A stretch of DNA of 64,000 bases, taken from positions 372,001 through 436,000 of the forward strand of contig NZ_WRXN01000002.1 in assembly GCF_009758205.1 (NCBI RefSeq), written 5' to 3'. The notes under the pieces were generated by a model, which saw nothing but the letters and a program-made list of their open reading frames with translations, made no database searches and was not told the origin of the DNA. This DNA is from Chitinophaga tropicalis (GTDB lineage Bacteria > Bacteroidota > Bacteroidia > Chitinophagales > Chitinophagaceae). Of this stretch, positions 1 through 7,883 are shown piece by piece (position 1 is the stretch's first letter; every line of letters starts with the position of its first letter). The translations under genes were made by a program, and so were the position numbers.

Positions 1-1
1 A

Positions 2-1132
2 AAAGTAGACCAGGTAACCGGCGATGAAGCAGAGAAAGGCTATCTCAAAGGCCAGGCGCTGGCGCTCAGAGCACATTGCTACCTTACACTGGCTAATTTC
101 TGGCAGTTCAATTACAGGAAAGACCCTAATGCCAAAGTAGTGCCGGTTTATACAGAGCCCAGCACCAGCACTACACAGGGTAAGGCTAAAAGCACGGCAA
201 CAGAATTATATACACTTATCACTACAGACCTGGAAGCTGCAGTTAAACTGTTACAGGGGTACTCCCGCGCTTCTGCCAGCAAACATAAGATCAATGCCAA
301 TGTAGCTAACGGACTGCTGGCACGGGCTTACCTGAACATGGGGAACTGGCAGCTGGCTGCAGAGAAAGCTGCTGCTGCTGTACAGTCTTACTCCCTGATG
401 TCAGGTGCAGACTATGCAAAGGGTTTCAATGATGTACAGAATGTTGAATGGATCTGGGGCCATCCGCAGATACCCAGCCAGAGCGTAGCCAGCTACAGCT
501 TCCACTTCCTGGATGTATCTTCTCCGGCATCCTATTACTATAGCTTTATGGCAGATCCCTACTTTAAGGAGCTCTTCGAAGCCAGTGATGTGCGCAGCAA
601 CCTCTTTGAATGGGATACATTACCCGGCCGTGAAGGGCTGCTCCGCTATAAAAAATTCATCTTCCGTTCTGATATGACAGGCGATATTGTATTGATGCGC
701 GCTGCAGAAATGTACCTGATAGAAGCAGAAGGCTATGCAGAACAGGGATTGCTGCCGGAAGCCGCTGCTGCTCTGAACAAATTAAGAACTGCACGTAACG
801 CCACGCCACTGGTCATCACAACACAGACAAAAGATGAAGTGGTACAGGAGATCTGGAAGGAGAGGAGAAAAGAATTATGGGGAGAAGGATTTTCACTGTC
901 TGATATTCTGCGTACACAACAATCTGTTGTAAGGAAAGCATATACTGATGCCAGCGGAAATCCTGTCAGAGTTTCTGTTCCCCGTGGGGACGGTACCTTT
1001 AAAACAGTGACAGCCAAAGGGCATACTTCCCTGAAATTCCCTGATGGCAGCGCTTATGTTCCTAACAGTCCGTATTACCTGTTTGCCATACCGATAGTAG
1101 AAAGTAATAATAATCCCAACCTGGATAAGTAA
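2..1132 (+). CDS. SusD/RagB family outer-membrane lipoprotein, 5' end missing
   Basis: The reading frame is open from base 2, so this is the C-terminal 376 residues of a gene that begins before the window. The sequence GQALALRAHCYLTLANFWQF matches the TPR-like helix typical of SusD proteins. The end (EGFSLSDILRTQ, then SPYYLFAIPIVE and NNNPNL near the stop) is the classic C-terminal SusD block. Family members are surface lipoproteins that bind glycans or other oligomers together with a SusC TonB-dependent transporter, so a susC gene is expected just upstream, outside the window. A strong terminator follows at once, so it is the last gene of its operon. The substrate cannot be read from this fragment. 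Confidence 0.93.
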   Translation, partial: KVDQVTGDEAEKGYLKGQALALRAHCYLTLANFWQFNYRKDPNAKVVPVYTEPSTSTTQGKAKSTATELYTLITTDLEAAVKLLQGYSRASASKHKINANVANGLLARAYLNMGNWQLAAEKAAAAVQSYSLMSGADYAKGFNDVQNVEWIWGHPQIPSQSVASYSFHFLDVSSPASYYYSFMADPYFKELFEASDVRSNLFEWDTLPGREGLLRYKKFIFRSDMTGDIVLMRAAEMYLIEAEGYAEQGLLPEAAAALNKLRTARNATPLVITTQTKDEVVQEIWKERRKELWGEGFSLSDILRTQQSVVRKAYTDASGNPVRVSVPRGDGTFKTVTAKGHTSLKFPDGSAYVPNSPYYLFAIPIVESNNNPNLDK

Positions 1133-1174
1133 AAAAAGAAGCGCTTTGGCCGGATGGTCAAAGCGCTTCTTTTT
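1133..1174 (+). terminator. Intrinsic terminator after the SusD gene
   Basis: A perfect 16-bp inverted repeat (AAAAAGAAGCGCTTTG and its complement) surrounds a 10-nt loop and ends in a T run. It begins one base after the stop codon. Confidence 0.9.
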
Positions 1175-1269
1175 AATCGGGTATTTCCAAAATAATCATT
1201 TTCAGGGATATAGGAGATTCCGTATGAACCTTAGTTTTGTCATACCTTTGATCCAGGTTTTACAATTAT

Positions 1270-2328
1270 ATGCGTATAAAAAACACCACAGCAGTCTGCA
1301 TGCTGCTTTTGTGTGCCACAGCTTCCCGGGCACAGCAACCAATTCCGTTCAGGATTGATGGATTTTCAGATAAGTATTATGGTATAGTCAGCGTTGCAGA
1401 TACGGCAAATGTATTTATGTCCGGTACTGTGGCTGTCTATGATAAGCTGAAGAATAAAGAACTGTTTCACACCACTTCGGAAGAGCTGACACTGGAGCTC
1501 CATGACGGAAATGTAAAGGCCAATATACTGGAAGCTCCTTATGGAGAACAAAGTGTGCTGATCTACAAAGATTTCAATTTTGACGGACAAAAAGACTTCG
1601 CCCTTATGGACGGGCAGAACAGCTGTTATCATGGCCCTTCTTACCAGGTATACCTGGCCACAGCTGCGGGATTCAGACGCAGCGCGGCATTTACCCGCCT
1701 GGCGCAGGAATACTGTGGCATGTTCCAGGTAGACGAAAAACGTAAGCGACTGAATACCATGACAAAAAGCGGGTGTTGCTGGCATCAGTTCTCAGAGTTT
1801 GAAGTGGTGCAGGATAAACCAAAGCCCGTGAAGATAACAGAATCCAGCATGAGTAACACAGAACCTTATTTTGAAGAGGTATCTGAACAGAAATGGGTAG
1901 CAGGCAAACAGGAAACATCCATGTCCCTTTACCTGGGTGGCGACAAAATAGACACCGTGCTTTCTTTCACTCTCACAAAGAACGGGAAACAGGTGCTGAT
2001 ATTCCATGTAGGAGAGGAGAACCTGTTCTATGCTTTGCTGAAAAAAGATCAGAGTGTTGAATTCTATTATCCGGAGGTGACATGGAGCGAACAGCAGCAG
2101 AGTAATATTGCCGGTAAAGTGCGCTACAATGCAGAGAGCTCTACTTTACAGTTCTCAAATGAAGACGCGAAGTATGAGCTTTACGACAGGAGAGAAGGTA
2201 TCTCAAGGAAACTGGGTATCAAAGTAGATATCGACGGACAAACATATGTTTTTGAAGGAGAGCCATCTACAGCGGTTGGCAGCCTTTCCGCACTTAAAAC
2301 ACTGGATAAGAAGAACCTGGAAAAATAA
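1270..2328 (+). CDS. Secreted hypothetical protein with XAC2610-like region
   Basis: This is a 352-residue protein with a signal peptide (hydrophobic residues 8-18, cleavage probably after SRA or AQ near residue 21). Residues about 95-170 contain DFNFDGQKDFALMDG, then a GPSYQVYL segment, then GMFQVDEKRKRL and KSGCCWH. That order resembles the XAC2610-like family of exported proteins with a DxNxDGxxD calcium-loop-like motif; this is from memory of the family. No enzymatic motif is evident. The C-terminal half is predicted to be beta-rich and I do not recognise it. The protein is probably periplasmic or surface-exposed. It stands alone between the SusD terminator and the START-domain gene 68 bp downstream, with which it may be co-transcribed. 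Confidence 0.75.
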   Translation: MRIKNTTAVCMLLLCATASRAQQPIPFRIDGFSDKYYGIVSVADTANVFMSGTVAVYDKLKNKELFHTTSEELTLELHDGNVKANILEAPYGEQSVLIYKDFNFDGQKDFALMDGQNSCYHGPSYQVYLATAAGFRRSAAFTRLAQEYCGMFQVDEKRKRLNTMTKSGCCWHQFSEFEVVQDKPKPVKITESSMSNTEPYFEEVSEQKWVAGKQETSMSLYLGGDKIDTVLSFTLTKNGKQVLIFHVGEENLFYALLKKDQSVEFYYPEVTWSEQQQSNIAGKVRYNAESSTLQFSNEDAKYELYDRREGISRKLGIKVDIDGQTYVFEGEPSTAVGSLSALKTLDKKNLEK

Positions 2329-2396
2329 GAAGTAAGTGCGGCAGCAATTCAATAATCAGTACCTTGCATATAAGATTCTTAGAATGGCGTTAAATC

Positions 2397-3041
2397 ATGA
2401 GAAAAATAACAGGATTAATTTGTACAGCATTGCTGGCATGTACTGTAGCAAGTGCACAGACTAACTGGAAGCTCAAATCGAACAAGGACGGGATTGAAGT
2501 CTATATTAAAAATGTAGAAAATTCTGATCTGAAAGCTATCCGTGTAAAATGTTCCCTCCAGGCTACTCTCTCCCAGCTTACTGCCATTGTGCTTGATGTA
2601 AATACCGGGGCTGAATGGGTATACAGCACAAAATCAAGTACTTTACTGAAACAGGTCAGCCCTCTTGAAGTCTATTATTATTCAGAAGTAGCATTGCCCT
2701 GGCCTATCAGCAACAGGGATTTTGTGGCCCATCTCAAAGCTTCACAGGACCAGCATACCAAAGTTGTGACCATTGATGGTCCGGTAATACACAATTATGT
2801 TCCCGAAAAAAAAGGGATTGTAAGGGTGAATAAATCTTCCGGTAAATGGATACTGTCTCCCGGTCCGAAGAATACTGTTAAAATAGATTACACACTTGAA
2901 ACAGATCCCGGAGGTTCTATTCCTGTATGGGCAGTCAATCTCTTTGCCGCCAAAGGTCCCACAGAGACCTTTAAAAAGCTAAAGGAACATATTGCCAAAC
3001 CCGCATACAAACATGTACGGTTGCCTTCTATTGTGGATTAA
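2397..3041 (+). CDS. Exported START-domain protein
   Basis: This 214-residue protein begins with a signal peptide (MRKITGLICTALLACTVASA, cleavage before QTNW). The mature part resembles START/Bet v1-like lipid-binding domains: WKLKSNKDGIEVYIK at the start, ALPWPISNRDFV in the middle, and a final helix ETFKKLKEHI. Such domains form a hydrophobic pocket for a lipid or similar ligand; the ligand here is unknown. The signal peptide places it in the periplasm, which is unlike eukaryotic START proteins but common among Bacteroidota and Proteobacteria. It is followed by a hairpin shared with the convergent lipoprotein gene. Confidence 0.85.
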   Translation: MRKITGLICTALLACTVASAQTNWKLKSNKDGIEVYIKNVENSDLKAIRVKCSLQATLSQLTAIVLDVNTGAEWVYSTKSSTLLKQVSPLEVYYYSEVALPWPISNRDFVAHLKASQDQHTKVVTIDGPVIHNYVPEKKGIVRVNKSSGKWILSPGPKNTVKIDYTLETDPGGSIPVWAVNLFAAKGPTETFKKLKEHIAKPAYKHVRLPSIVD

Positions 3042-3135
3042 TACCTCTTATTCTCTTCCTGTGCTGTGCCCCCCACAGATGCGGTTACTGCTAACCCATA
3101 GATTACCAGCCCTTTCCGGTACATTTAATGAATAG

Positions 3136-3166
3136 AAAAGGGCATATTTCAGAATATGCCCCTTTT
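3136..3166. terminator. Bidirectional terminator between convergent genes
   Basis: AAAAGGGCATATT pairs with AATATGCCCCTTTT (one bulged base) around a 4-nt loop. It has A-rich and T-rich flanks on both strands and sits between two convergent genes. Confidence 0.75.
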
Positions 3167-3170
3167 CCTG

Positions 3171-4307
3171 TTAAAGACTATTATATACCACCTGCATTTC
3201 TCTTGTCAGCTGATCATAAATAGGTTTAGTGAACAGCATGAACAGGTCCTGCGGTGGCGGTGGCGGAATATCCTCACCACCAAGTGTGCTCTTATCCTGC
3301 TCACTCAGTGCACGCACATCTCCCTTATAATAAGAGAATTCATTTACCCAGGTATAGTTACCCGGCAAACGGTCACCACGAACAATATTATTGCTGGCTA
3401 CGTCTATCAACCGGTAGTCCAGCTGCCCTTCAGACAATACTGTAGCTCTTACATAGAACAGTGTGGCTTTCACTGTTTTAGTACGGATAACTACTTTTTT
3501 CCCTGTACTGTCTTTGGTAGATTCAACTTCAATCTCCTTACTCACTTCTTTCTGTGTGCGATCCACATATGTCTGGCCAACAACGAAATCATAAAACCGC
3601 ATTTCCAGGAACTGGTCCGGGCGCAGGTTATTGCTCTGTGCTATGCGCTCGTCAGTAAACTGAACGAAACGGTTGATATTGCGGTTCTGCAGGTTGCGTA
3701 TCAGGATATCTCTGAACTGATCTGCACTGAACTGGAAGCTGGGAGAACGTACATCGATAGCGCGCACTACCACATTCACAACACCGCGTTGATAAGCTTC
3801 ATCCCTTAACTGAGCCGCATTGCGGTAATTGGGAATGATGCCCACGCAGGCATTAAATTCGTCAAAAGCGCGTCTGGCACTGGGCTTATCGCCCTGTTCA
3901 AGGAGATCTACACCCCGGTCATACCTTACCTGCGCAGCATTTTCCTGGGCGCCGGTAATAGCATTCCGGTAATCTTTAGGAGTAACGATAGCCGATGCGG
4001 CGGGAGAGGCGTGAATAGCATCGTACAATCTTTGCAGAGAATGGTATTCTCCGCGGATGTTCTCCCATTTAAGCTCATTATTGGAAACCATGTAACCGTT
4101 CACCCTGTCCTCATGTAAACGTTTTGCCTGATCATAGGCTTTGGGAAGAAGGTCAAGAGCGGTGGCATCCTGGGGGCGTTTTTGCAGCTTTTTTACGAAC
4201 AACAGCACGGCATCGTCATAACGGCCTTTGTTGTAGGACTTCTCTCCCGATTTGCAGGAGAGGATCAATAGGATAGGTGCTATCAGCAACCAGTTGTGGT
4301 ATCGCAT
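3171..4307 (-). CDS. TPR-like lipoprotein of unknown function
   Basis: This 378-residue protein starts with MRYHNWLLIAPILLILSCKSG, a lipoprotein signal with Cys at residue 18, so I choose the start at 4307 rather than an upstream in-frame ATG at 4382 that lies inside smpB. Residues about 20-60 (KSYNKGRYDDAVLLFVKKLQKRPQDATAL) form a TPR-like pair, and residues about 130-165 form a second one. The middle contains a beta-rich domain around FRDILIRNLQNRNINRFVQF. A proline run (PPPPP) lies near the end. It probably faces the periplasm from a membrane anchor. Its start is 19 bp past the smpB stop, so the two are probably co-transcribed. The function is not recognised. Confidence 0.82.
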   Translation of the reverse strand: MRYHNWLLIAPILLILSCKSGEKSYNKGRYDDAVLLFVKKLQKRPQDATALDLLPKAYDQAKRLHEDRVNGYMVSNNELKWENIRGEYHSLQRLYDAIHASPAASAIVTPKDYRNAITGAQENAAQVRYDRGVDLLEQGDKPSARRAFDEFNACVGIIPNYRNAAQLRDEAYQRGVVNVVVRAIDVRSPSFQFSADQFRDILIRNLQNRNINRFVQFTDERIAQSNNLRPDQFLEMRFYDFVVGQTYVDRTQKEVSKEIEVESTKDSTGKKVVIRTKTVKATLFYVRATVLSEGQLDYRLIDVASNNIVRGDRLPGNYTWVNEFSYYKGDVRALSEQDKSTLGGEDIPPPPPQDLFMLFTKPIYDQLTREMQVVYNSL

Positions 4308-4326
4308 ATCTCGAGTGTAGATTTTC

Positions 4327-4764
4327 TTATTTAAGGAATCTCCTGATCTCCCGGTCCGTTTCACGCTGCTTGATGCTTTCACGTTTATCGTGCAGCTTTT
4401 TACCTTTACCCAGACCTATCTCCATTTTTGCGAGACCTTTGTCTGAAATAAAAACACGCAGGGGAATGATACTGTACCCTCTCTCTTTAATCTTATTCTC
4501 AAGCTTCCGCAGTTCCCGCTTGGTTAGCAGTAACTTACGTTCGCGCAGGGGATTATGATTGGAATAGGTGCCGTGTGTATATTCGGCAATATGCAGGCTT
4601 CTAACAAACAATTCTCCTTTGGAAAAATAGCAGAATGAATCGTTGAAACTTACCCGGTTACCCCGGATAGATTTGATCTCTGTACCCGTCAACACCATGC
4701 CGGCAATATACTTATCCTCTATTGCGTACTCAAAATATGCCGATCTGTTCTTTAGTTCTGCCAT
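4327..4764 (-). CDS. smpB: SsrA-binding protein SmpB
   Basis: This 145-residue protein matches SmpB over its full length: an OB-fold core with NRSAYFEYAIEDKYIAGMVL and GTEIKSIRGNRVSF, LLLTKRELRKL in the middle, and a basic C-terminal tail (GKGKKLHDKRE, then helix-forming residues ending RRFLK). SmpB binds tmRNA and delivers it to ribosomes stalled without a stop codon. The tail mimics the missing mRNA-codon interaction in the A site. Length is usual for the family. The tmRNA gene itself is not in this window. It is the first gene of a probable two-gene unit with the TPR lipoprotein. Confidence 0.97.
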   Translation of the reverse strand: MAELKNRSAYFEYAIEDKYIAGMVLTGTEIKSIRGNRVSFNDSFCYFSKGELFVRSLHIAEYTHGTYSNHNPLRERKLLLTKRELRKLENKIKERGYSIIPLRVFISDKGLAKMEIGLGKGKKLHDKRESIKQRETDREIRRFLK

Positions 4765-4780
4765 TTCTTATAAAATTACG

Positions 4781-4827
4781 AATGACGAATTACAAATGAC
4801 TATCAGTGTCTTTTGTAATTCGTCATT
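4781..4827. repeat. Intergenic palindromic element between smpB and accD
   Basis: AATGACGAATTACAAA and its exact complement form a 16-bp stem around a 15-nt loop. A further ACGAAT-type tandem pattern (TTACGAATGACGAATTAC) overlaps the left arm. There is no T tract, so it does not look like a simple terminator. It resembles AT-rich ACGAATTAC palindromes that I recall from intergenic regions of several bacteria. Confidence 0.6.
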
Positions 4828-4842
4828 GACATGTTCTGGTGC

Positions 4843-5691
4843 TTATTTTTTAAATAATTCAAGCAGCGTTGCCAGCCTGGTCTTCATTTCCTTACGGTCA
4901 ATGATCAGGTCCAGGAAACCATGCTCCAGCAGGAATTCCGCACTCTGGAAACCTTCCGGCAGGTCCTTTTTGATAGTTTCCTTGATAACACGCGGGCCAG
5001 CAAAACCTATCAGGGCCTTGGGCTCAGCAATGTTCAGATCTCCCAGCATAGCGAAAGAAGCGGTAACACCGCCGGTAGTGGGATCTGTCATCAGGGAAAT
5101 ATATGGCAGCTTGGCGTCTGCAAGTTGAGTCAGTTTTGCGGATGTCTTAGCCATCTGCATCAGCGAGAAAGCGCTTTCCATCATACGGGCGCCACCTGAT
5201 TTGGAGATGATCATCAACGGCATCTTATGTGCAATACAATGATCAATAGAGCGGGCTATTTTCTCGCCCACCACGGAACCCATAGAACCGCCAATGAAAG
5301 CAAAGTCCATACAGGCCACTACCAGGTCATTCCCCTCTACTTTACCCGCACCTACACGCATAGCGTCTTTCAGGCCGGACTTTTTCTGGGCGTCTATCAG
5401 CCTGGCGCCATAGGGCTTCAGGTCTTTAAAGCCAAGGAAATCTTTTGGATAAATGTTGGAGAAGAGCTCCTCGAACTCATTGTTATCGAATAAGATCTCG
5501 AAATACTCTGCCGAATTGATGCGATTGTGATAATTACACTTGTCGCATACATAGTAGTGCTCTTTCAGGTCTCTTACTGTAGAGGTTTTTTTGCAGTTAG
5601 GACACTTGTGCCACAATCCATCCGGCGCTTCCTTCTTCTCACTTGTAGACGTTTGAATGCCTTGTTTAATGCGCTTAAACCAGCTTGACAT
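4843..5691 (-). CDS. accD: Acetyl-CoA carboxylase carboxyltransferase subunit beta
   Basis: This 282-residue protein is AccD. It has an N-terminal zinc ribbon with Cys30, Cys33, Cys49 and Cys52 (CPNC...CDKC), followed by the crotonase-like carboxyltransferase core. [18 protein letters not shown] and [20 protein letters not shown] are family signatures. With AccA it transfers the carboxyl group from carboxybiotin to acetyl-CoA, giving malonyl-CoA for fatty acid synthesis. It is a cytoplasmic protein of standard length. It appears to be transcribed alone, with a 78-bp gap to smpB downstream that holds a palindromic repeat. Confidence 0.97.
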   Translation of the reverse strand: MSSWFKRIKQGIQTSTSEKKEAPDGLWHKCPNCKKTSTVRDLKEHYYVCDKCNYHNRINSAEYFEILFDNNEFEELFSNIYPKDFLGFKDLKPYGARLIDAQKKSGLKDAMRVGAGKVEGNDLVVACMDFAFIGGSMGSVVGEKIARSIDHCIAHKMPLMIISKSGGARMMESAFSLMQMAKTSAKLTQLADAKLPYISLMTDPTTGGVTASFAMLGDLNIAEPKALIGFAGPRVIKETIKKDLPEGFQSAEFLLEHGFLDLIIDRKEMKTRLATLLELFKK

Positions 5692-5835
5692 ATTGTACTA
5701 TTAGGTTACAAAATAGTTGTGCAAGATACAAATTAAATTAACTTCCAAAGTATTCTGTCCGCAGATTTCTGTTTAAAGTACCTGGATACCAATAATTTGA
5801 CCGGAATATCATATATAATAATACCCTAAAGACAT

Positions 5836-5869
5836 AAAAAAAGTCCCCAGGAATCATATCCTGAGGACT
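5836..5869 (-). terminator. Intrinsic terminator of the aldolase gene
   Basis: AGTCCCCAGGA pairs with TCCTGAGGACT (one mismatch) around a 6-nt loop. On the minus strand it is followed by a run of seven T. It lies 24 bp after the fbaA stop. Confidence 0.85.
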
Positions 5870-5892
5870 AATTATCTATCCCGCTACCGGAA

Positions 5893-6960
5893 TTATGCGT
5901 TCCTGTTGAGGCAGTTCAGGTCAGCAAATGCTTCTTCCAGGCGTTTTACGAAAGTCTCTTCACCTTTACGCAGCCATACACGGGGATCGTAGTATTTTTT
6001 ATTTGGCTTGTCAGCGCCTTCAGGGTTACCCAGCTGTCCCTGCAGGTATGCTTTCTTAGCTTCATAGTAGTCATGTACACCTTCCCAGAATGCCCACTGC
6101 ATATCTGTATCGAGGTTCATTTTGATAACACCGTAACCCAGGGACTCAGCGATCTGGTGCTTCGGAGAACCGGAACCACCGTGGAACACGTAGTATACTG
6201 GTTTGGCAGCGGTACCCAGTTTCTTCTGGATGTAATCCTGGCAGTTCTGCAGGATAACAGGACGCAGCTCGACGTTACCTGGTGAGTAAACACCATGTAC
6301 GTTACCGAAAGCAGCAGCTACAGTAAAACGGCTACCTACCTGTGACAGGGTCTCGTAAGCGAAGCAAACGTCTTCAGGCTGAGTGTACAGCTTGGAGTTG
6401 TCTACACCGGAGTTGTCTACACCATCTTCTTCACCACCGGTTACGCCCAGTTCGATCTCGATGGACATACCCAGCTTATTCATTCTCTCGAAATATTTTT
6501 TAGAGATCTCGATATTCTCGTGGATCGGCTCTTCAGAAAGATCCAGCATGTGGGAGCTGTAAAGAGGCTGACCGGTCTGTTTTTTAAATTCCTCACCTGC
6601 GTCCAGCAAACCGTCTATCCATGGCAGCCATTTTTTAGCAGCATGATCTGTATGCAGCACAACAGGCACACCGTAGTATTTAGCCACCTCATGTACGTGT
6701 TTGGCGCCGGAGATACCACCCGCTATATTCGCCTGCAGCTTATCGTTCGGCATTCCTTTACCTGCAAAGAACTGTGCACCACCGTTCGAAAACTGGATAA
6801 TTACCGGTGAATTTACTTTTGCAGCGGTTTCCAGTACTGCGTTCACAGAATTGGTACCTACTACATTCACAGCAGGCATTGCCCATGCATTGTTCTTGGC
6901 ATCATTGTACAGCGCTTCCAGCTCTTCGCCGAATAACACGCCAGCTCTGTATTTTCCCAT
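5893..6960 (-). CDS. fbaA: Class II fructose-bisphosphate aldolase
   Basis: This 355-residue enzyme is a class IIA zinc aldolase of the FbaA type. PVVLHTDHAAKKWLPW carries the catalytic Asp and a zinc His, ELGVTGGEEDGVDNSG contains a conserved acidic loop, and FGNVHGVY plus YYVFHGGSGSPKHQI carry further zinc and phosphate ligands. It interconverts fructose 1,6-bisphosphate with dihydroxyacetone phosphate and glyceraldehyde 3-phosphate in glycolysis and gluconeogenesis. Length is typical of the family. It has its own terminator and a TATATTTG promoter element 33 bp upstream of the start codon, so it is probably monocistronic. Confidence 0.97.
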   Translation of the reverse strand: MGKYRAGVLFGEELEALYNDAKNNAWAMPAVNVVGTNSVNAVLETAAKVNSPVIIQFSNGGAQFFAGKGMPNDKLQANIAGGISGAKHVHEVAKYYGVPVVLHTDHAAKKWLPWIDGLLDAGEEFKKQTGQPLYSSHMLDLSEEPIHENIEISKKYFERMNKLGMSIEIELGVTGGEEDGVDNSGVDNSKLYTQPEDVCFAYETLSQVGSRFTVAAAFGNVHGVYSPGNVELRPVILQNCQDYIQKKLGTAAKPVYYVFHGGSGSPKHQIAESLGYGVIKMNLDTDMQWAFWEGVHDYYEAKKAYLQGQLGNPEGADKPNKKYYDPRVWLRKGEETFVKRLEEAFADLNCLNRNA

Positions 6961-6992
6961 AGCTTTACGGATTGTTTTACATTTAAGGACAG

Positions 6993-7000
6993 CAAATATA
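6993..7000 (-). promoter_or_regulatory. Probable -7 promoter element of fbaA
   Basis: On the minus strand this reads TATATTTG, an exact match to the Bacteroidota TAnnTTTG element, 33 bp upstream of the fbaA start codon. No good TTG -33 box is visible at the expected distance. Confidence 0.5.
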
Positions 7001-7070
7001 AGCGTTAAATAATAACTATTATAGTGGAATTACGATTTCAGGCTGAAGATTTACCAAGAAAAGCCATGAA

Positions 7071-7883
7071 TTATTCGTAATTCTTCAGTTTTACCTCCTC
7101 CATAAACCGGCTGAAGTAACCCGGCGCCTCCAGTAAACGGCTTCCATACCAGGAAAACATCTCTCCATCCACCAGCATAATCTGTGTGCCGGGAAGCTGT
7201 TCCCTCAGCATGGCGGCATGTTTCTCCGCAAAAGGATAGGGCTCTGAAGATAGCAGTACCAGCTGACAATCAGCAGCCTGCAACTGTTCAATGGTTATTT
7301 CAGGGTAACGGGACATCCCGCCGAAAACATTACTGAGACCGCAGGTTTCCAGCATAGTGTGAATAAAAGTATCTCCGCCTGCCACCATCCAGGGGTCTTT
7401 CCATATAAAATAAGCGGTACGTAAAGGAGCAGCTCCTTCCCATACCGCTAATGAACTGAATCTCTGTGTAATAGTACCCGCTATTTCTTCAGCGGCTTCG
7501 GCTTTGCCAGTTATAGCGCCAACACCCCTGATCATTTCCAGCGCCTCCTGCAGGTTATGGATATTACTCACCCATACCGGACAGCTTTCCATCAGCTCAT
7601 TGACCTGCCACCTTTCATTTTCCTCCTTGTTGGCAATGACCAGGTCAGGCCGCAGGGCCTTAATAGCATCTAAGTGCAACTGTTTGGTACCGCCTATCCG
7701 CGTCTTTTCCCTGAACCACTGTTCCGGATGGCGACAGAATTTTGTGATGCCCACCACTTCGCTGTTCAATCCCAGATGGTACAGCAGCTCTGTCTGCGAG
7801 GGCACCAGGGATACTATCCTGCGTGGCGGGAAAGGTATCACCACCTGCCGTCCCAGCTGATCCGTATGTAATAATGTTTCCAC
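7071..7883 (-). CDS. BtuF-like helical-backbone metal/cobalamin receptor without a signal peptide
   Basis: This 270-residue protein resembles BtuF/FepB-type periplasmic binding proteins: PRRIVSLVPSQTELLYHLGL at the start, RPDLVIANKEENER in the first lobe, and KDPWMVAGGDTFIHTMLETC in the second. These proteins normally capture cobalamin, heme or siderophores for an ABC importer. Two points are odd. There is no signal peptide or lipobox, so as read it is cytoplasmic. The start is a GTG that directly abuts the TGA of the preceding gene, and no in-frame ATG exists until far inside, which suggests translational coupling. No permease or ATPase gene is adjacent. It could instead be a cytoplasmic metal-binding paralogue. 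Confidence 0.82.
   Translation of the reverse strand: METLLHTDQLGRQVVIPFPPRRIVSLVPSQTELLYHLGLNSEVVGITKFCRHPEQWFREKTRIGGTKQLHLDAIKALRPDLVIANKEENERWQVNELMESCPVWVSNIHNLQEALEMIRGVGAITGKAEAAEEIAGTITQRFSSLAVWEGAAPLRTAYFIWKDPWMVAGGDTFIHTMLETCGLSNVFGGMSRYPEITIEQLQAADCQLVLLSSEPYPFAEKHAAMLREQLPGTQIMLVDGEMFSWYGSRLLEAPGYFSRFMEEVKLKNYE

Noticed and set aside
3156..3809. Long plus-strand frame opposite the TPR-like lipoprotein
   Set aside because: It is antisense to a gene with a good signal peptide and codon use, and its translation resembles no family. Similar antisense frames over accD, ppk1, panC, metK and both giant genes were rejected for the same reason.
4308..4382. Longer N-terminus for the TPR-like lipoprotein
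   Set aside because: It would overlap smpB and place a polar segment before a clear lipoprotein signal. The ATG at 4307 gives a normal signal with Cys18.
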